Positions 33,711 to 43,708 of a stretch of 64,000 nt of DNA are shown piece by piece. Source of the stretch: Faecalibacillus intestinalis (lineage in GTDB: Bacteria; Bacillota_I; Bacilli_A; Erysipelotrichales; Coprobacillaceae); the NCBI RefSeq assembly GCF_003024685.1, contig NZ_PYLQ01000013.1:1-64000 (forward strand). Reading direction: 5' to 3'. Every line of letters starts with the position of its first letter. Position 1 is the stretch's first letter. The position numbers were made by a program, and so were the translations under genes. The notes under the pieces were generated by a model, which was not told the origin of the DNA, did no database searches, and saw nothing but the letters and a program-made list of their open reading frames with translations.

Positions 33711-34274
33711 TTGAAAAGAGGAATGTTAATCATTCTTAGTGGGCCTAGTGGTGTTGGAAAAGGAACAGTGAGAGAAGAATTGTTCAAAGATGATAGTTTA
33801 AATTTAAGTTATTCTATTTCAATGACAACAAGAAAACCTAGACCTACAGAAACAGATGGTGTGGATTATTTTTTTGTTGATGAAAAAAGCTTTGTTGATA
33901 AGATTGCTCAAGGTGGCTTATTAGAATGGGCAAGATTTGTAGGTAATTATTATGGTACCCCTAAGGATAATGTAGATCGATTATTAGATGAGGGTAAAAA
34001 TGTCGTTTTAGAAATCGAAGTTCAAGGAGCATTGCAAGTCATGAAAAAATGTCCTGATGCATTGACTATTTTCTTGGTACCACCTTCATTAGAAGAATTA
34101 GAAAGACGTATTCGTGGTAGACGTACTGAAAGCGAAGATATCGTAAAAGAACGTTTGGATAAAGCACGTAAAGAAATTCAAACAAAAGATGAATATAAAT
34201 ATGTTGTAGAAAATGACGATGTTCATCTAGCAAAAGATAAAATAGCAAAAATTATTAAAGAACATCAAAAGTAA
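33711..34274 (+). CDS. gmk: Guanylate kinase
   Basis: 187 residues. Phosphorylates GMP to GDP. LIILSGPSGVGKGTV is the P-loop, SMTTRKPRPTETDGVDYFFV the GMP-binding part, VVLEIEVQGALQV the base-recognition strand, GRRTESEDIVKERL the lid. The start is taken as TTG at 33711, giving MKRGMLIILSGP as in other Gmk proteins, 8 nt after AAGGGGTG; a GTG at 33702 lies inside the ribosome site. First gene of the conserved priA cluster; the usual rpoZ neighbour is absent. Confidence 0.95.
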   Translation: MKRGMLIILSGPSGVGKGTVREELFKDDSLNLSYSISMTTRKPRPTETDGVDYFFVDEKSFVDKIAQGGLLEWARFVGNYYGTPKDNVDRLLDEGKNVVLEIEVQGALQVMKKCPDALTIFLVPPSLEELERRIRGRRTESEDIVKERLDKARKEIQTKDEYKYVVENDDVHLAKDKIAKIIKEHQK

Positions 34275-34304
34275 CTGTTGGTTTTTATAACTGACAGTTT
34301 TTTT
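34273..34304 (+). terminator. Possible terminator between gmk and priA
   Basis: AACTGT / ACAGTT stem with T7 just after the gmk stop; the stem is short, so partial read-through is likely. Confidence 0.5.
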
Positions 34305-34355
34305 GATAAAGCTACAATAGATGTGGTAAAATACAAACAAAAGAGAGGTGGAAAT

Positions 34356-36545
34356 ATGTATATTGTTAAAGTTCTTGTGGAACATGCAATCTATAAATTA
34401 GATACGACCTATGACTATTTATCTAAATATCAAGTTTTGGCAGGTTGTCGAGTCCATATCCGTTTTGGTTATCAACAACTTGTAGGTTATGTCGTTGAAT
34501 GTCAAGAAACACTTTTTACTCAAAAACAATTAGAAGAAAAAAATGGTTTTAAATATTCTTTTATCCAAGATGTCATTGATCAAAAACCATTACTTAATCA
34601 AGAATTACAAGAACTTGCAAATTATCTTTCAAAACAAACGCTTTCTACAAGAATCAGTTGTTTACAATGTATGCTACCACCTCAATTAAAACCAAGTACC
34701 AATCATAGTGTTGGCATTAAATATCAAAAAGTTGTTTCCTTTGTAAAAGATATTCCCCTTAAAACAACAAAACAACAAGAAGCTTTAAATTATATAAAAG
34801 AACACGATTTATTACCCATAAAGGATTATCCTTTTTCAACAGCTCTTTTAAATAATATAGAAAAACAAGGAGCAATTATTTATAAACAAGTAGAAGTTTA
34901 TCGAAATCCTTACAATGAACATCTACAACAAGAAGATTATCCCTTGACTACTAGCCAACAAAAAGTTGTTAATCAAATATTAGCATCTTTTCATCAATTT
35001 AAAACCTTTTTACTTTATGGAGTCACAGGTTCAGGAAAAACAGAAGTTTATTTACACCTTTCTAGATTTGTGATTGAACAAGGAAAAACTGTCTTGATGC
35101 TTGTCCCTGAAATTGCTTTGACTCCAATGATGGTCTCTGCTTTTAAAAGCCGTTTTGGAAAAAGTGTCGCTATCTTACATTCAAAATTATCAGCGGGAGA
35201 AAGATATGATGAATATCGTCGAATCATTGATGATGAAGTAAAAATCGTCGTTGGAGCAAGAAGTGCTGTTTTTGCACCACTGGAAAATATAGGTTTGATT
35301 ATTATGGATGAAGAACATGATGCCAGTTACAAACAAGAAAGTCCACCACGTTATTTAACATCTCAAGTAGCGAGAAAAAGGGGTGCTTATCATCAATGTC
35401 CAGTTGTTTTAGGTAGTGCCACACCTTCTCTTGAAAGCTATAGTCGTGCTTTAAAGGGTGCCTATGAATTATGTATACTTTCTCAAAGGGTCAATCAAAA
35501 ACCTTTACCACAAATTGAATTGATTGATATGGTCGAAGAAATGAAAGCACATCATTATGAAGTATTATCAAGGAAGATGAAAGCTAAAATACAAGAAACA
35601 ATCGATAAAAATGAACAAGTGATTTTATTGCTTAATAAAAGAGGTTATTCAAGTTATGTTCGTTGTTTAGATTGCGATGAAGTATTAAAATGTCCTCATT
35701 GTGATGTATCTTTAACTTATCACAAAGATACTCATACAATGCGTTGTCATTATTGTGACTTTCAAGTACCTTACCAGCAAAAATGTAGTCATTGTGGAAG
35801 TACTAATATTAAACTGATTGGTAGTGGTACCCAAAAGATAGAAGAATATTTACAAAATAATTTTATAAATTCAAGAGTGATTCGTTATGATGTTGATTCT
35901 ACAAGAAAGAAGCAAGGACATCATCAATTGCTTAAACAATTTGAAAATCAAGAAGCAAATATTTTAATTGGGACACAAATGATTGCTAAGGGATTAGATT
36001 TTGAAAATGTGACTTTTGTAGGAGTTATTAATGCAGATCTTTCTTTAAATATTCCTGATTTTAGAGCAAATGAAAGAACATTTCAATTATTAGAACAAGT
36101 TTCTGGTAGAAGTGGTCGAGGGAAGAAACAAGGAACAGTGATGATTCAAACGTATAACCCTGATCATTTTGTTTTACAATGTGTTAAAAATCATGATTAT
36201 CAAAGTTTTTATCAAAAAGAAATGGAAATGAGAAAACTTGCGAAATATCCACCTTATTGTTATTTAATAAGTATTTTAGTGCAAGGTAAAAAAGAAGATG
36301 ATGTGACTTTTTGTAGTCAACAAATAAAGGAATATTTAGTAAAACAATTACCGAAGGCAATTGTTTTAGGACCTGCTAATTGTACGATTTATAAGATGAA
36401 TGATATTTATCGAAAGAGAATGACACTTAAAATAACGAATACAACACATGTTTATGAGGTATTGCATGCAATGAGTGATTATTATAATAAAAAAGGAAGA
36501 AAGGTAAATGTGATATGTGATTTTAATCCATACACAACGATATAG
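34356..36545 (+). CDS. priA: Primosomal replication restart helicase PriA
   Basis: 729 residues. Restarts stalled forks by recognising D-loops and loading DnaB. N-terminal 3'-binding domain (VKVLVEHAIYKLDTTYDYL); helicase Walker A YGVTGSGKTEVYL near residue 230; DEEH box in IIMDEEHDASYKQ; zinc-binding Cys clusters (RCLDCDEVLKCPHCDVSL, CHYCDFQVPYQQKCSHCGS) near 440-490; motifs V-VI (GTQMIAKGLDF, QVSGRSGRG). Start at ATG 34356 with GAGAGGTGG upstream. Only 2 nt precede the next gene; fmt, usually between priA and rsmB, is missing. Confidence 0.96.
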   Translation: MYIVKVLVEHAIYKLDTTYDYLSKYQVLAGCRVHIRFGYQQLVGYVVECQETLFTQKQLEEKNGFKYSFIQDVIDQKPLLNQELQELANYLSKQTLSTRISCLQCMLPPQLKPSTNHSVGIKYQKVVSFVKDIPLKTTKQQEALNYIKEHDLLPIKDYPFSTALLNNIEKQGAIIYKQVEVYRNPYNEHLQQEDYPLTTSQQKVVNQILASFHQFKTFLLYGVTGSGKTEVYLHLSRFVIEQGKTVLMLVPEIALTPMMVSAFKSRFGKSVAILHSKLSAGERYDEYRRIIDDEVKIVVGARSAVFAPLENIGLIIMDEEHDASYKQESPPRYLTSQVARKRGAYHQCPVVLGSATPSLESYSRALKGAYELCILSQRVNQKPLPQIELIDMVEEMKAHHYEVLSRKMKAKIQETIDKNEQVILLLNKRGYSSYVRCLDCDEVLKCPHCDVSLTYHKDTHTMRCHYCDFQVPYQQKCSHCGSTNIKLIGSGTQKIEEYLQNNFINSRVIRYDVDSTRKKQGHHQLLKQFENQEANILIGTQMIAKGLDFENVTFVGVINADLSLNIPDFRANERTFQLLEQVSGRSGRGKKQGTVMIQTYNPDHFVLQCVKNHDYQSFYQKEMEMRKLAKYPPYCYLISILVQGKKEDDVTFCSQQIKEYLVKQLPKAIVLGPANCTIYKMNDIYRKRMTLKITNTTHVYEVLHAMSDYYNKKGRKVNVICDFNPYTTI

Positions 36546-36547
36546 TT

Positions 36548-37798
36548 ATGGCAAGAGAAAATGCATTTATGATTTTAAATCAATATTTTGAAGATGAGAG
36601 TTTTTTAAATATTGCTTTAAATGAACAATTAAAGAAAAGTAATTTAAAAAGAGAAGATAAAGATTTATGTACAACCATTGTTTATGGAACAATTCAAAAT
36701 CTTTTATATATTCAATATCAACTTCAACCTTATATTAAAGGAAAAAGAGTAAAGAAAAAAATAAGGGCACTTCTTTATATGTCTTTATATCAATTGATAT
36801 ATTTAGATAAAATACCTGAATATGCCATTATTAATGAAGCGGTTAAAATAGCTAAAAAAGAAGGTTATCAAACAAGTCAATTTGTAAATGCGGTATTGAG
36901 GAATTTTACAAGAAACGAAAGAAGATCATTAGAGGAATTAGATGAATTAGAAAAAATCTCGATTATGACATCACATCCTTTATGGATGGTCAAAATGTTT
37001 AATAAACAATATGGCTTAGAAAAAACAAAAATGATTTGTGAAGAAGATAACATGCCTCCTACAAGAAGTGGGAGAGTCAATACATTAAAAACAACAAAAG
37101 AAGAGTTATTAAAAGAAAGCTGTTTTGAAGAAGGAACATTGTCTCAAGATGCTCTTTTATATAAAAGAGGAAATCTAGCCTATACTTCTTATTACAAAGA
37201 AGGTAAAGTAACGATTCAAGATGAATCAAGTCAATTAGTAGCAAGACTTTTAGATCCTCAAAAAACAGATTACGTTTTAGATATGTGTAGTGCTCCAGGA
37301 AGTAAAACAACACATCTTGCAGCATTAATGGAAAATCAAGGAAAAATAGAAGCCTATGATTTATATAAGCACAAAGTAAAATTAATAGAACATAATTTAA
37401 AACGTTTAGGTGTTAAAAACGTACATGTTCAAGCAGGTGATTCTACAAAGCTCATAGAACACTATCCTCCTGAAACGTTTGATCGTATTTTATTAGATAC
37501 ACCTTGTTCAGGATTTGGGGTTTTAAAACGTAAACCAGAAATTAAATATCATGATTCGAGTGTGATGGATGGTTTAATCCCATTACAAGCACTTTTATTA
37601 GAAAATGCGTATAATTTATTGAAAAATGATGGTACAATGGTTTATAGTACATGTACAATCAATAAAAAGGAAAATGGAATGATGATTGAACATTTTATTC
37701 AAAAACATCCTGATATGAAAGTTATTGAACAACGTACAATTTTAAATTATGAATATCACACAGATGGATTTTATATGTGTAAAATGAAAAAGGGATAG
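36548..37798 (+). CDS. rsmB: 16S rRNA (cytosine967-C5)-methyltransferase RsmB
   Basis: 416 residues. N-terminal NusB-like RNA-binding domain (residues 1-130, KKKIRALLYMSLYQLIYLDKIPEYAIINEAVKIAKKEG), then the Rossmann methyltransferase: VLDMCSAPGSKTTHLAALM (SAM loop, residues about 240), ILLDTPCSGFG (catalytic Cys of motif IV near 320) and VYSTCTINKKENG (motif VI Cys). Starts 3 nt after priA and ends 3 nt before rlmN: tight operon. Confidence 0.95.
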   Translation: MARENAFMILNQYFEDESFLNIALNEQLKKSNLKREDKDLCTTIVYGTIQNLLYIQYQLQPYIKGKRVKKKIRALLYMSLYQLIYLDKIPEYAIINEAVKIAKKEGYQTSQFVNAVLRNFTRNERRSLEELDELEKISIMTSHPLWMVKMFNKQYGLEKTKMICEEDNMPPTRSGRVNTLKTTKEELLKESCFEEGTLSQDALLYKRGNLAYTSYYKEGKVTIQDESSQLVARLLDPQKTDYVLDMCSAPGSKTTHLAALMENQGKIEAYDLYKHKVKLIEHNLKRLGVKNVHVQAGDSTKLIEHYPPETFDRILLDTPCSGFGVLKRKPEIKYHDSSVMDGLIPLQALLLENAYNLLKNDGTMVYSTCTINKKENGMMIEHFIQKHPDMKVIEQRTILNYEYHTDGFYMCKMKKG

Positions 37799-37801
37799 AA
37801 G

Positions 37802-38824
37802 ATGGAACATTTATATAATTATTCTTTAGAAGAATTAACTGAATATTTTAAATCAATCAATGAAAAACCTTTTAGAGCAAAGCAGGTTTTTCAATGGTTA
37901 TATCAAAAAAATGCTTTTGATTTTCAAGAAATGTCTAATATATCAAAAGATTTAAGAGAAAAATTGGAAAAACAATGCATCATTGATACCTTTGAAATAC
38001 AAGAAAAACAAGTATCAAGTGATGGAACTATCAAATACTTATTTAAAATGATTGATGGTAACTTAATAGAAGCCGTTTTAATGAGACATGATTATGGTCA
38101 ATCATTATGTGTAACAAGCCAAGTAGGATGCAATATGCAATGTGCATTCTGTGCTAGTGGACTTTTAAAAAAACAACGTAACTTAACAGCTGGTGAAATG
38201 GTGAATCAAGTCATGGCAGTCACTAAAGATACAGGTATTCGTGTTTCACATGTTGTTGTCATGGGAACAGGTGAACCTTTTGATAACTATGATGAAGTGA
38301 TGAAATTCGTTAGAATTATTAATCATCCTCATGGTTTAGCTATTGGAGCAAGACATATTACGATTTCTACATGTGGACTTGTCAATATGATTGAAAGATA
38401 TAGCAATGAAGGGATTCAAACAAACCTTGCTATTTCTTTACATGCCCCTAATGATGAAATTAGAGACCAATTAATGCCTGTAAATAAAGCGTTTAATATG
38501 GATGCTTTAAGAAAAAGTGTTGCAGATTATATCGAAAAAACGAATCGTAGAGTGACATTTGAATATATTTTATTAGATGATGTCAACGATTCACTTGCAC
38601 ATGCCAGACAGCTTGCTCATTATATGAGAGGATTGAATGCGTATGTGAATTTAATTCCTTATAATAGTGTTGATGAACATGGTTTTAAACCAAGTAGTCA
38701 TGTAGAGGAATTTAAAGACGAACTATTAAGATTACATATTAACTGTACGGTTAGAAAAGAACATGGTAGAGATATAGATGGAGCATGTGGTCAGCTAAGA
38801 GCAAAACGTAGTGGGGTGATATAA
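37802..38824 (+). CDS. rlmN: 23S rRNA/tRNA (adenine-C2)-methyltransferase RlmN
   Basis: 340 residues. Radical-SAM enzyme methylating A2503 of 23S rRNA and A37 of some tRNAs. The CxxxCxxC cluster is in CNMQCAFCASG (near residue 120); GGTG-like GTGEP; C-terminal INCTVRKEHGRDIDGACGQL holds the methyl-carrying Cys. N-terminal helical domain PFRAKQVFQWLYQKNAFDFQEMSNISKDLR. The stop overlaps the next ATG by one base. Confidence 0.96.
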   Translation: MEHLYNYSLEELTEYFKSINEKPFRAKQVFQWLYQKNAFDFQEMSNISKDLREKLEKQCIIDTFEIQEKQVSSDGTIKYLFKMIDGNLIEAVLMRHDYGQSLCVTSQVGCNMQCAFCASGLLKKQRNLTAGEMVNQVMAVTKDTGIRVSHVVVMGTGEPFDNYDEVMKFVRIINHPHGLAIGARHITISTCGLVNMIERYSNEGIQTNLAISLHAPNDEIRDQLMPVNKAFNMDALRKSVADYIEKTNRRVTFEYILLDDVNDSLAHARQLAHYMRGLNAYVNLIPYNSVDEHGFKPSSHVEEFKDELLRLHINCTVRKEHGRDIDGACGQLRAKRSGVI

Positions 38825-39555
38825 TGGAATATTATGCATTGACTGATATTGGAAAAATCAGAGAAAAAAATCAGGACCAGGCAGCAACAGCAATTAATTT
38901 GAAAGATCAGGTTTTAGGTGTTGTTTGTGATGGTATGGGAGGACATAAGGCAGGAGAAATTGCATCTCATGTTGTAGAAGAACATGTACTTACATGTTTT
39001 AAAGCCAATCCACCTTTTTTGGATGATGAAGAAGTGACAAATTGGTTAATGGATACTGTTTTAGAAGCTCACCAAATTGTAAAAAGAATGGCTAATATGC
39101 AAGAAGATACGAAAGGAATGGGAACAACTGTAGCGATTGCGGTGGTTGATGGTGATGATGCTTTCTTTTGTCATGTAGGTGATAGTCGTATTTATGTTTA
39201 TGATGATCAAGAAATTATTCAAATGACAAGAGATCATACATTAGTGAATGAACTTATTCAACGAGGTGCGATTACTGAAGAAGAAGGAAAGAATCATCGT
39301 CAAAAGAATGTTTTAATGCAAGCTATTGGTGTTGAAATGAATATTGTACCAGATATTCAAAAGTATAAATTAAATGGGAAGAATATTTTGATTTGTAGTG
39401 ATGGGTTATTTAATTCTTTAGAAGATGAGGAAATTTTAAATATTGTTAAAAAAAATATGAATGTTAAAGATAAAGTTCATCTATTGATTGAACAAGCAAA
39501 TGAACATGGTGGACATGATAATATTGCTGCTGTGTTAATAGAAGGAGGACGTTAA
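38824..39555 (+). CDS. prpC: PP2C-type protein phosphatase PrpC
   Basis: 243 residues. Mn-dependent Ser/Thr phosphatase that reverses PrkC phosphorylation. TDIGKIREKNQDQAAT (metal Asp), GVVCDGMGGHKAGEIAS (DGMGGH), HVGDSRIYVYD (GDSR), ITRDHTL-like MTRDHTLVNELI, CSDGLFNSLEDEEI and GGHDNIAAVLI complete the motif set. Overlaps rlmN by 1 nt and precedes prkC by 3 nt, the standard phosphatase-kinase pairing. Confidence 0.95.
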   Translation: MEYYALTDIGKIREKNQDQAATAINLKDQVLGVVCDGMGGHKAGEIASHVVEEHVLTCFKANPPFLDDEEVTNWLMDTVLEAHQIVKRMANMQEDTKGMGTTVAIAVVDGDDAFFCHVGDSRIYVYDDQEIIQMTRDHTLVNELIQRGAITEEEGKNHRQKNVLMQAIGVEMNIVPDIQKYKLNGKNILICSDGLFNSLEDEEILNIVKKNMNVKDKVHLLIEQANEHGGHDNIAAVLIEGGR

Positions 39556-39558
39556 AAA

Positions 39559-41460
39559 ATGAATAAAATCATTGCTGAACGTTATGAATTGATTGATATT
39601 ATTGGTCAAGGAGGAATGGCAGATGTTTATCTAGCAAATGATACGATTTTAAATCGTACAATTGCTATCAAGATATTACGTACATCTTTAGCGAAAGATC
39701 CAATTTATATTGCAAGATTTCAAAGAGAAGCTTCAGCAGCAGCTGCGCTTTCACATAAAAATATTGTTGAAATTTATGATGTTGGTGAAGATAATGATCA
39801 ATACTATATTGTCATGGAATATGTACCTGGTAGAACACTGAAAGAATTAATTGCTAAAAGAGGAGCTTTACATGTAATGGAAGCTATTGACATTATGAAA
39901 CAAGTACTTTCAGGAACAGCAAGAGCACATCAAATGGGAATTATTCATCGTGATTTAAAACCACAAAATATTTTAGTAACGGATACAGGAACAGCTAAGA
40001 TTGCTGATTTTGGAATTGCTTCTATTCAATCACTTACACAGTTTACACAAACAGATGTGATTATGGGTTCTCTTCATTATTTAGCACCAGAATTAGCACG
40101 AGGAGAAAAAGCGACAGTTCAAAGTGATATTTATGCTTTAGGAATTGTTTTTTATGAATTATTAAGAGGACAAGTACCATTTAATGGTGAATCTCCAGTG
40201 AATATTGCTTTAAAACATATGCAAGAAGATTTACCATCACTTAGAGAATTTAATCCATCTATTCCTCAATCAGTAGAAAATATTATTATTAAAGCAACTG
40301 CTAAAAACTTAAATGATCGTTATAAAAGTGCTACGGAAATGTTAGAAGATTTACAAACATGTTTATCTAGAACAGATGAAGAAAAACTTGTTTTTGATCA
40401 TAGTGATGAAGTGAATGATCCTACGATTGTTGTAAATCCACGACAAATCTTTGATGAAGAAGAACCAGAAGAAGTTGAAGAAAGAGCTGTTGAAAAGAAG
40501 AATAATAATGGTAAAGGAAAACAAATTTTAGAAAAATTAAAAAATCCTAAAGTTCTTGCAGGAGTCGTTGCAGGTGTTGTTTTGATTATTGGAATTATTT
40601 GTTATTTCTTACTTTTTGGTGGAAATAAACAACCAAATGTAATGCCAGATTTAGTTGGATTGAAACAAAGTGAAGCAGAAAAAATATTAAAAGATTATGA
40701 TGTTACAATTAATAAGACAGTTTTTAAAGAATTATCTGATGATTATAAAAAAGGTTTAATTACAAAAACTGATCCAGAAAAAGGTTCTTCTATTAAAGAA
40801 GGAGATGTTATCACAATTACTGTTTCAAAAGGTAAATATATTGTTTTAGATGATTATACGGGATTAAGTTATGATGAAGCTAAAAAGAAATTAAATAAGA
40901 TTGGCTTTAAAGTTGATATAAAACGTGAAGTTTCTGATAAAAAGGCGGGAACAGTTTTAGAACAAAGTTTAGAAAAAGGTTATAAACAAGATCCTACAGA
41001 TAAAGATCGTACAATTACACTTACGATTTCTAAAGGATCCTATGTGATTTTAGATGATTATACAGGTATGAGCTATGATGATGCCTATAATAAATTGAGT
41101 GGTTTAGGATTCAATGTTACAAAACGTGAACAAACTTCTGATCAACCGGCAGGTACCGTTATTGATCAAAATTTAGCGAAAGGCTATAAAGTAGATCCAA
41201 CAGATACAAATAGAAATATTACTTTAACGGTTTCTACAGGATATAGTCAAACAGTTCCTTCTGTTGTTGGTTTAACACCTGATAGTGCGAAGTCGAATCT
41301 TGAAAACTTGGGATTTACCGTTTCTATGGAAGGAACACAATTCCCAGAATCTGGTGGAGATGAACGTTATATTGGTGCAGTTTATAAACAAAGTATAGTT
41401 GCAGGAACAAAAGTAGATAAAAAAGGAACAACAATTACAATCTATTATTATGAAGACTAA
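39559..41460 (+). CDS. prkC: PASTA-domain Ser/Thr protein kinase PrkC/StkP type
   Basis: 633 residues. Kinase domain residues 1-270: GQGGMADVYLA, AIKIL (Lys), HRDLKPQN (catalytic loop), ADFGIAS and the activation segment with Thr residues (QTDVIMGSLHYLAPE). TM helix around 336-358 (VLAGVVAGVVLIIGIICYFLL). Outside, four PASTA repeats of about 65 residues; repeats 2 and 3 each carry the YxVLDDYTG(L/M)SYD motif and are close copies. PASTA units sense muropeptides or lipid II and the kinase controls growth and germination. Overlaps rsgA by 11 nt. Confidence 0.96.
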   Translation: MNKIIAERYELIDIIGQGGMADVYLANDTILNRTIAIKILRTSLAKDPIYIARFQREASAAAALSHKNIVEIYDVGEDNDQYYIVMEYVPGRTLKELIAKRGALHVMEAIDIMKQVLSGTARAHQMGIIHRDLKPQNILVTDTGTAKIADFGIASIQSLTQFTQTDVIMGSLHYLAPELARGEKATVQSDIYALGIVFYELLRGQVPFNGESPVNIALKHMQEDLPSLREFNPSIPQSVENIIIKATAKNLNDRYKSATEMLEDLQTCLSRTDEEKLVFDHSDEVNDPTIVVNPRQIFDEEEPEEVEERAVEKKNNNGKGKQILEKLKNPKVLAGVVAGVVLIIGIICYFLLFGGNKQPNVMPDLVGLKQSEAEKILKDYDVTINKTVFKELSDDYKKGLITKTDPEKGSSIKEGDVITITVSKGKYIVLDDYTGLSYDEAKKKLNKIGFKVDIKREVSDKKAGTVLEQSLEKGYKQDPTDKDRTITLTISKGSYVILDDYTGMSYDDAYNKLSGLGFNVTKREQTSDQPAGTVIDQNLAKGYKVDPTDTNRNITLTVSTGYSQTVPSVVGLTPDSAKSNLENLGFTVSMEGTQFPESGGDERYIGAVYKQSIVAGTKVDKKGTTITIYYYED

Positions 41461-42337
41461 CATAGATAAAGGGCGTATTGTCAAGGCATTAGCTGGTTTT
41501 TATTACATTGATGATGGTCATGAAGTTCATCAATGTCGTGCCCGTGGAAAATTTAGAAAACAAGATATAAAACCAGTTGTTGGTGATTTTGTAGAATTTC
41601 AAAAAGGTAACCATGATGATGGTTACCTTCTCAAAATATTAGAGAGAAAAAATGTTTTAAGAAGACCACCGATTGCAAATATTGATCAAGCATTACTTGT
41701 TTTTTCAAGAAAAGAGCCTGATTTTTCAACAATATTATTAGATAAGTTCTTATTATTGATAGAACACTATCACATTAGACCAATCATTGTTATTTCTAAA
41801 ATGGATATTGAAGGGGATGACTCTATTTATCAATATATTCAAGAATATAGAAATGCAGGGTATACTGTGATTGAAACAAGTTCTAAACAAAATAAAGGAA
41901 TAGATGAAATCAAGGAAATCTTTAAAGATCAAGTGACTGTGATTACTGGACAAAGTGGTGTTGGTAAATCAACGCTTTTAAATGCGTTAGATATTTCTTT
42001 AAATTTAGAAACAAATCAAATATCGAAAGCTCTTGGAAGAGGGAAACATACGACAAGACATGTTGAACTCATGAATTTATATGATGGTTATGTAGCAGAT
42101 ACTCCTGGTTTTTCATCTCTTGAATTAGAGATGGAACCAATAGAAGCAGCGAGAGCATATCATGATTTTGATGAATATGCTACTGATTGTAAGTTTAGAG
42201 GATGTTTGCATGATAGTGAACCTCATTGTGCTGTTAAAGAGGCTGTTGATGAAGGAAAGATTTCTAAAGAACGTTATGAACATTATTTAACAATGTTAAA
42301 AGAATTAAAGGAAAAAAAGGAGAAACGATATGATTAA
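41450..42337 (+). CDS. rsgA: Ribosome small-subunit GTPase RsgA
   Basis: 295 residues. Circularly permuted GTPase for 30S maturation. N-terminal OB fold (KGRIVKALAGFYYIDDGHEVHQCRARGKFRK), G4 ISKMDIEG, G5-like ETSSKQNKG, P-loop GQSGVGKSTLLNAL, G3 DTPGFSSLE, then the C-terminal zinc site C-RGC-H...C (CKFRGCLHDSEPHCAV). Start codon lies inside prkC; overlaps rpe by 8 nt. Order prpC-prkC-rsgA-rpe-thiN is conserved across Firmicutes. Confidence 0.96.
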   Translation: MKTNIDKGRIVKALAGFYYIDDGHEVHQCRARGKFRKQDIKPVVGDFVEFQKGNHDDGYLLKILERKNVLRRPPIANIDQALLVFSRKEPDFSTILLDKFLLLIEHYHIRPIIVISKMDIEGDDSIYQYIQEYRNAGYTVIETSSKQNKGIDEIKEIFKDQVTVITGQSGVGKSTLLNALDISLNLETNQISKALGRGKHTTRHVELMNLYDGYVADTPGFSSLELEMEPIEAARAYHDFDEYATDCKFRGCLHDSEPHCAVKEAVDEGKISKERYEHYLTMLKELKEKKEKRYD

Positions 42338-42980
42338 AGTTGCACCTTCTCTTCTTTCAGCAAATTTTGCTTGTTTGAAAGATGATATTGAAAAAATTGA
42401 AAATGGAAAAGCTGATTGGCTTCATTATGATGTTATGGATGGACATTTTGTACCTAATATTTCTTTTGGATATAGTATTTTAAAAGATGTTTCTAAAGTA
42501 ACAAATTTATTTTTAGATGTTCATTTAATGATCAGTGAACCTCAAAAGTATGTAGATGAATTTATTAAAAGTGGAGCAAATTTAATTGTTTTTCATATTG
42601 AAGCAATGGAAAATAAAGAAGATACTTTAGCACTTATTCATCATATTAAAGAAAATAATGTACAAGTAGGAATAAGTATTAAACCAAATACACCGGTTGA
42701 TGCTATTCAAGATTATTTATCTTTATTAGATGTTGTTTTAGTGATGTCAGTTGAACCGGGGTTTGGTGGACAATCATTTAAAGAAATTGCTCTTGATAAA
42801 ATTAAAGATCTAGCTACTAGAAGAAAAGAAAATAGTACACACTATTTAATTGAAGTAGATGGTGGTATTAATGCTACAACTGGAAAACAATGTAAAAATG
42901 CAGGAGTAGATGTTTTAGTTGCTGGAAGTTATGTATTTAATAGTGATGATTACACACAAAGGATTACTTCTTTAAAATGA
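42330..42980 (+). CDS. rpe: Ribulose-phosphate 3-epimerase
   Basis: 216 residues, TIM barrel. KVAPSLLSANFACLKDDI, WLHYDVMDGHFVPNISFG (metal His/Asp), DVHLMISEP, MSVEPGFGGQSF and EVDGGINATT are the hallmark segments. Interconverts ribulose-5-P and xylulose-5-P in the pentose phosphate pathway. Overlaps both neighbours by 4-8 nt; AAGGAG lies inside rsgA. Confidence 0.96.
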   Translation: MIKVAPSLLSANFACLKDDIEKIENGKADWLHYDVMDGHFVPNISFGYSILKDVSKVTNLFLDVHLMISEPQKYVDEFIKSGANLIVFHIEAMENKEDTLALIHHIKENNVQVGISIKPNTPVDAIQDYLSLLDVVLVMSVEPGFGGQSFKEIALDKIKDLATRRKENSTHYLIEVDGGINATTGKQCKNAGVDVLVAGSYVFNSDDYTQRITSLK

Positions 42981-43576
42981 AAATAGCGTTATGTGCAACA
43001 CATTTGTTTAATATGACATTACCTCAAGATAGAGATTATATTGGTGTTGATCATGGGGTAGAAGAATTATTAAAGCAAGGAATAACACCGAGGTTTGCAA
43101 TAGGCGATTTTGATTCTTTACAAAATAGAAAATCATTAGAAGATTTAAATATTCAAATCTTACCGGAAAGAAAAGATGTTACGGATACGCATGCTGCTAT
43201 CGAATATGCAATTTCTAAAGGTTATGATGAAATTGAATTATATGGTGTTACCGGAGGACGTTTAGATCATTTCTTTGCAGTTATGTGTTTGCTTGAAAAA
43301 TATCAAGATGTTTCTATAAAGGTTATTGATCAACAAAACTGTATTCAATTATTAAAACCTGGAATTCATCATATATATAATCAAGAATATTATTATTTTT
43401 CATTATTTGCTTTAAATGAAAGTATTCTTTCTATTAGTCAAGCTGAATATACATTAGATCATTATTTGCTTAAAAGAGATGATCCATTATGTGTATCGAA
43501 TGAAGTTAAAGGTGAATATACAATTATTGAAAATAATGAAAATATTATTTTAGTTCAATCAAGAGATGCTCAATAG
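42977..43576 (+). CDS. thiN: Thiamine pyrophosphokinase
   Basis: 199 residues. Makes thiamine diphosphate from thiamine and ATP. YIGVDHGVEELLKQGITPRFAIGDFDSL (GxDxG and GDFDS), LPERKDVTDTHAAIEYAISKGYDEIELYGVTGGRLDHFFA-type catalytic region (D-x-T-D, GGRxDH). Overlaps rpe by 4 nt; last gene of the long operon, whose terminator straddles its stop codon. Confidence 0.95.
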   Translation: MKIALCATHLFNMTLPQDRDYIGVDHGVEELLKQGITPRFAIGDFDSLQNRKSLEDLNIQILPERKDVTDTHAAIEYAISKGYDEIELYGVTGGRLDHFFAVMCLLEKYQDVSIKVIDQQNCIQLLKPGIHHIYNQEYYYFSLFALNESILSISQAEYTLDHYLLKRDDPLCVSNEVKGEYTIIENNENIILVQSRDAQ

Positions 43577-43587
43577 GCATCTTTTTT
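43564..43587 (+). terminator. Terminator of the priA-thiN operon
   Basis: AGATGC / GCATCT stem with a 7-nt loop and T6. Confidence 0.7.
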
Positions 43588-43708
43588 GATTGCTCAATAT
43601 TTACCAAATAAGATATTAAATTTAATAAATGGACAGGTGTAAAAGATGTTTTTAGAATAAAGTGTTATATTATAAGAAGAATATTTAAAAGAGGATGGGT
43701 GAACTAAA

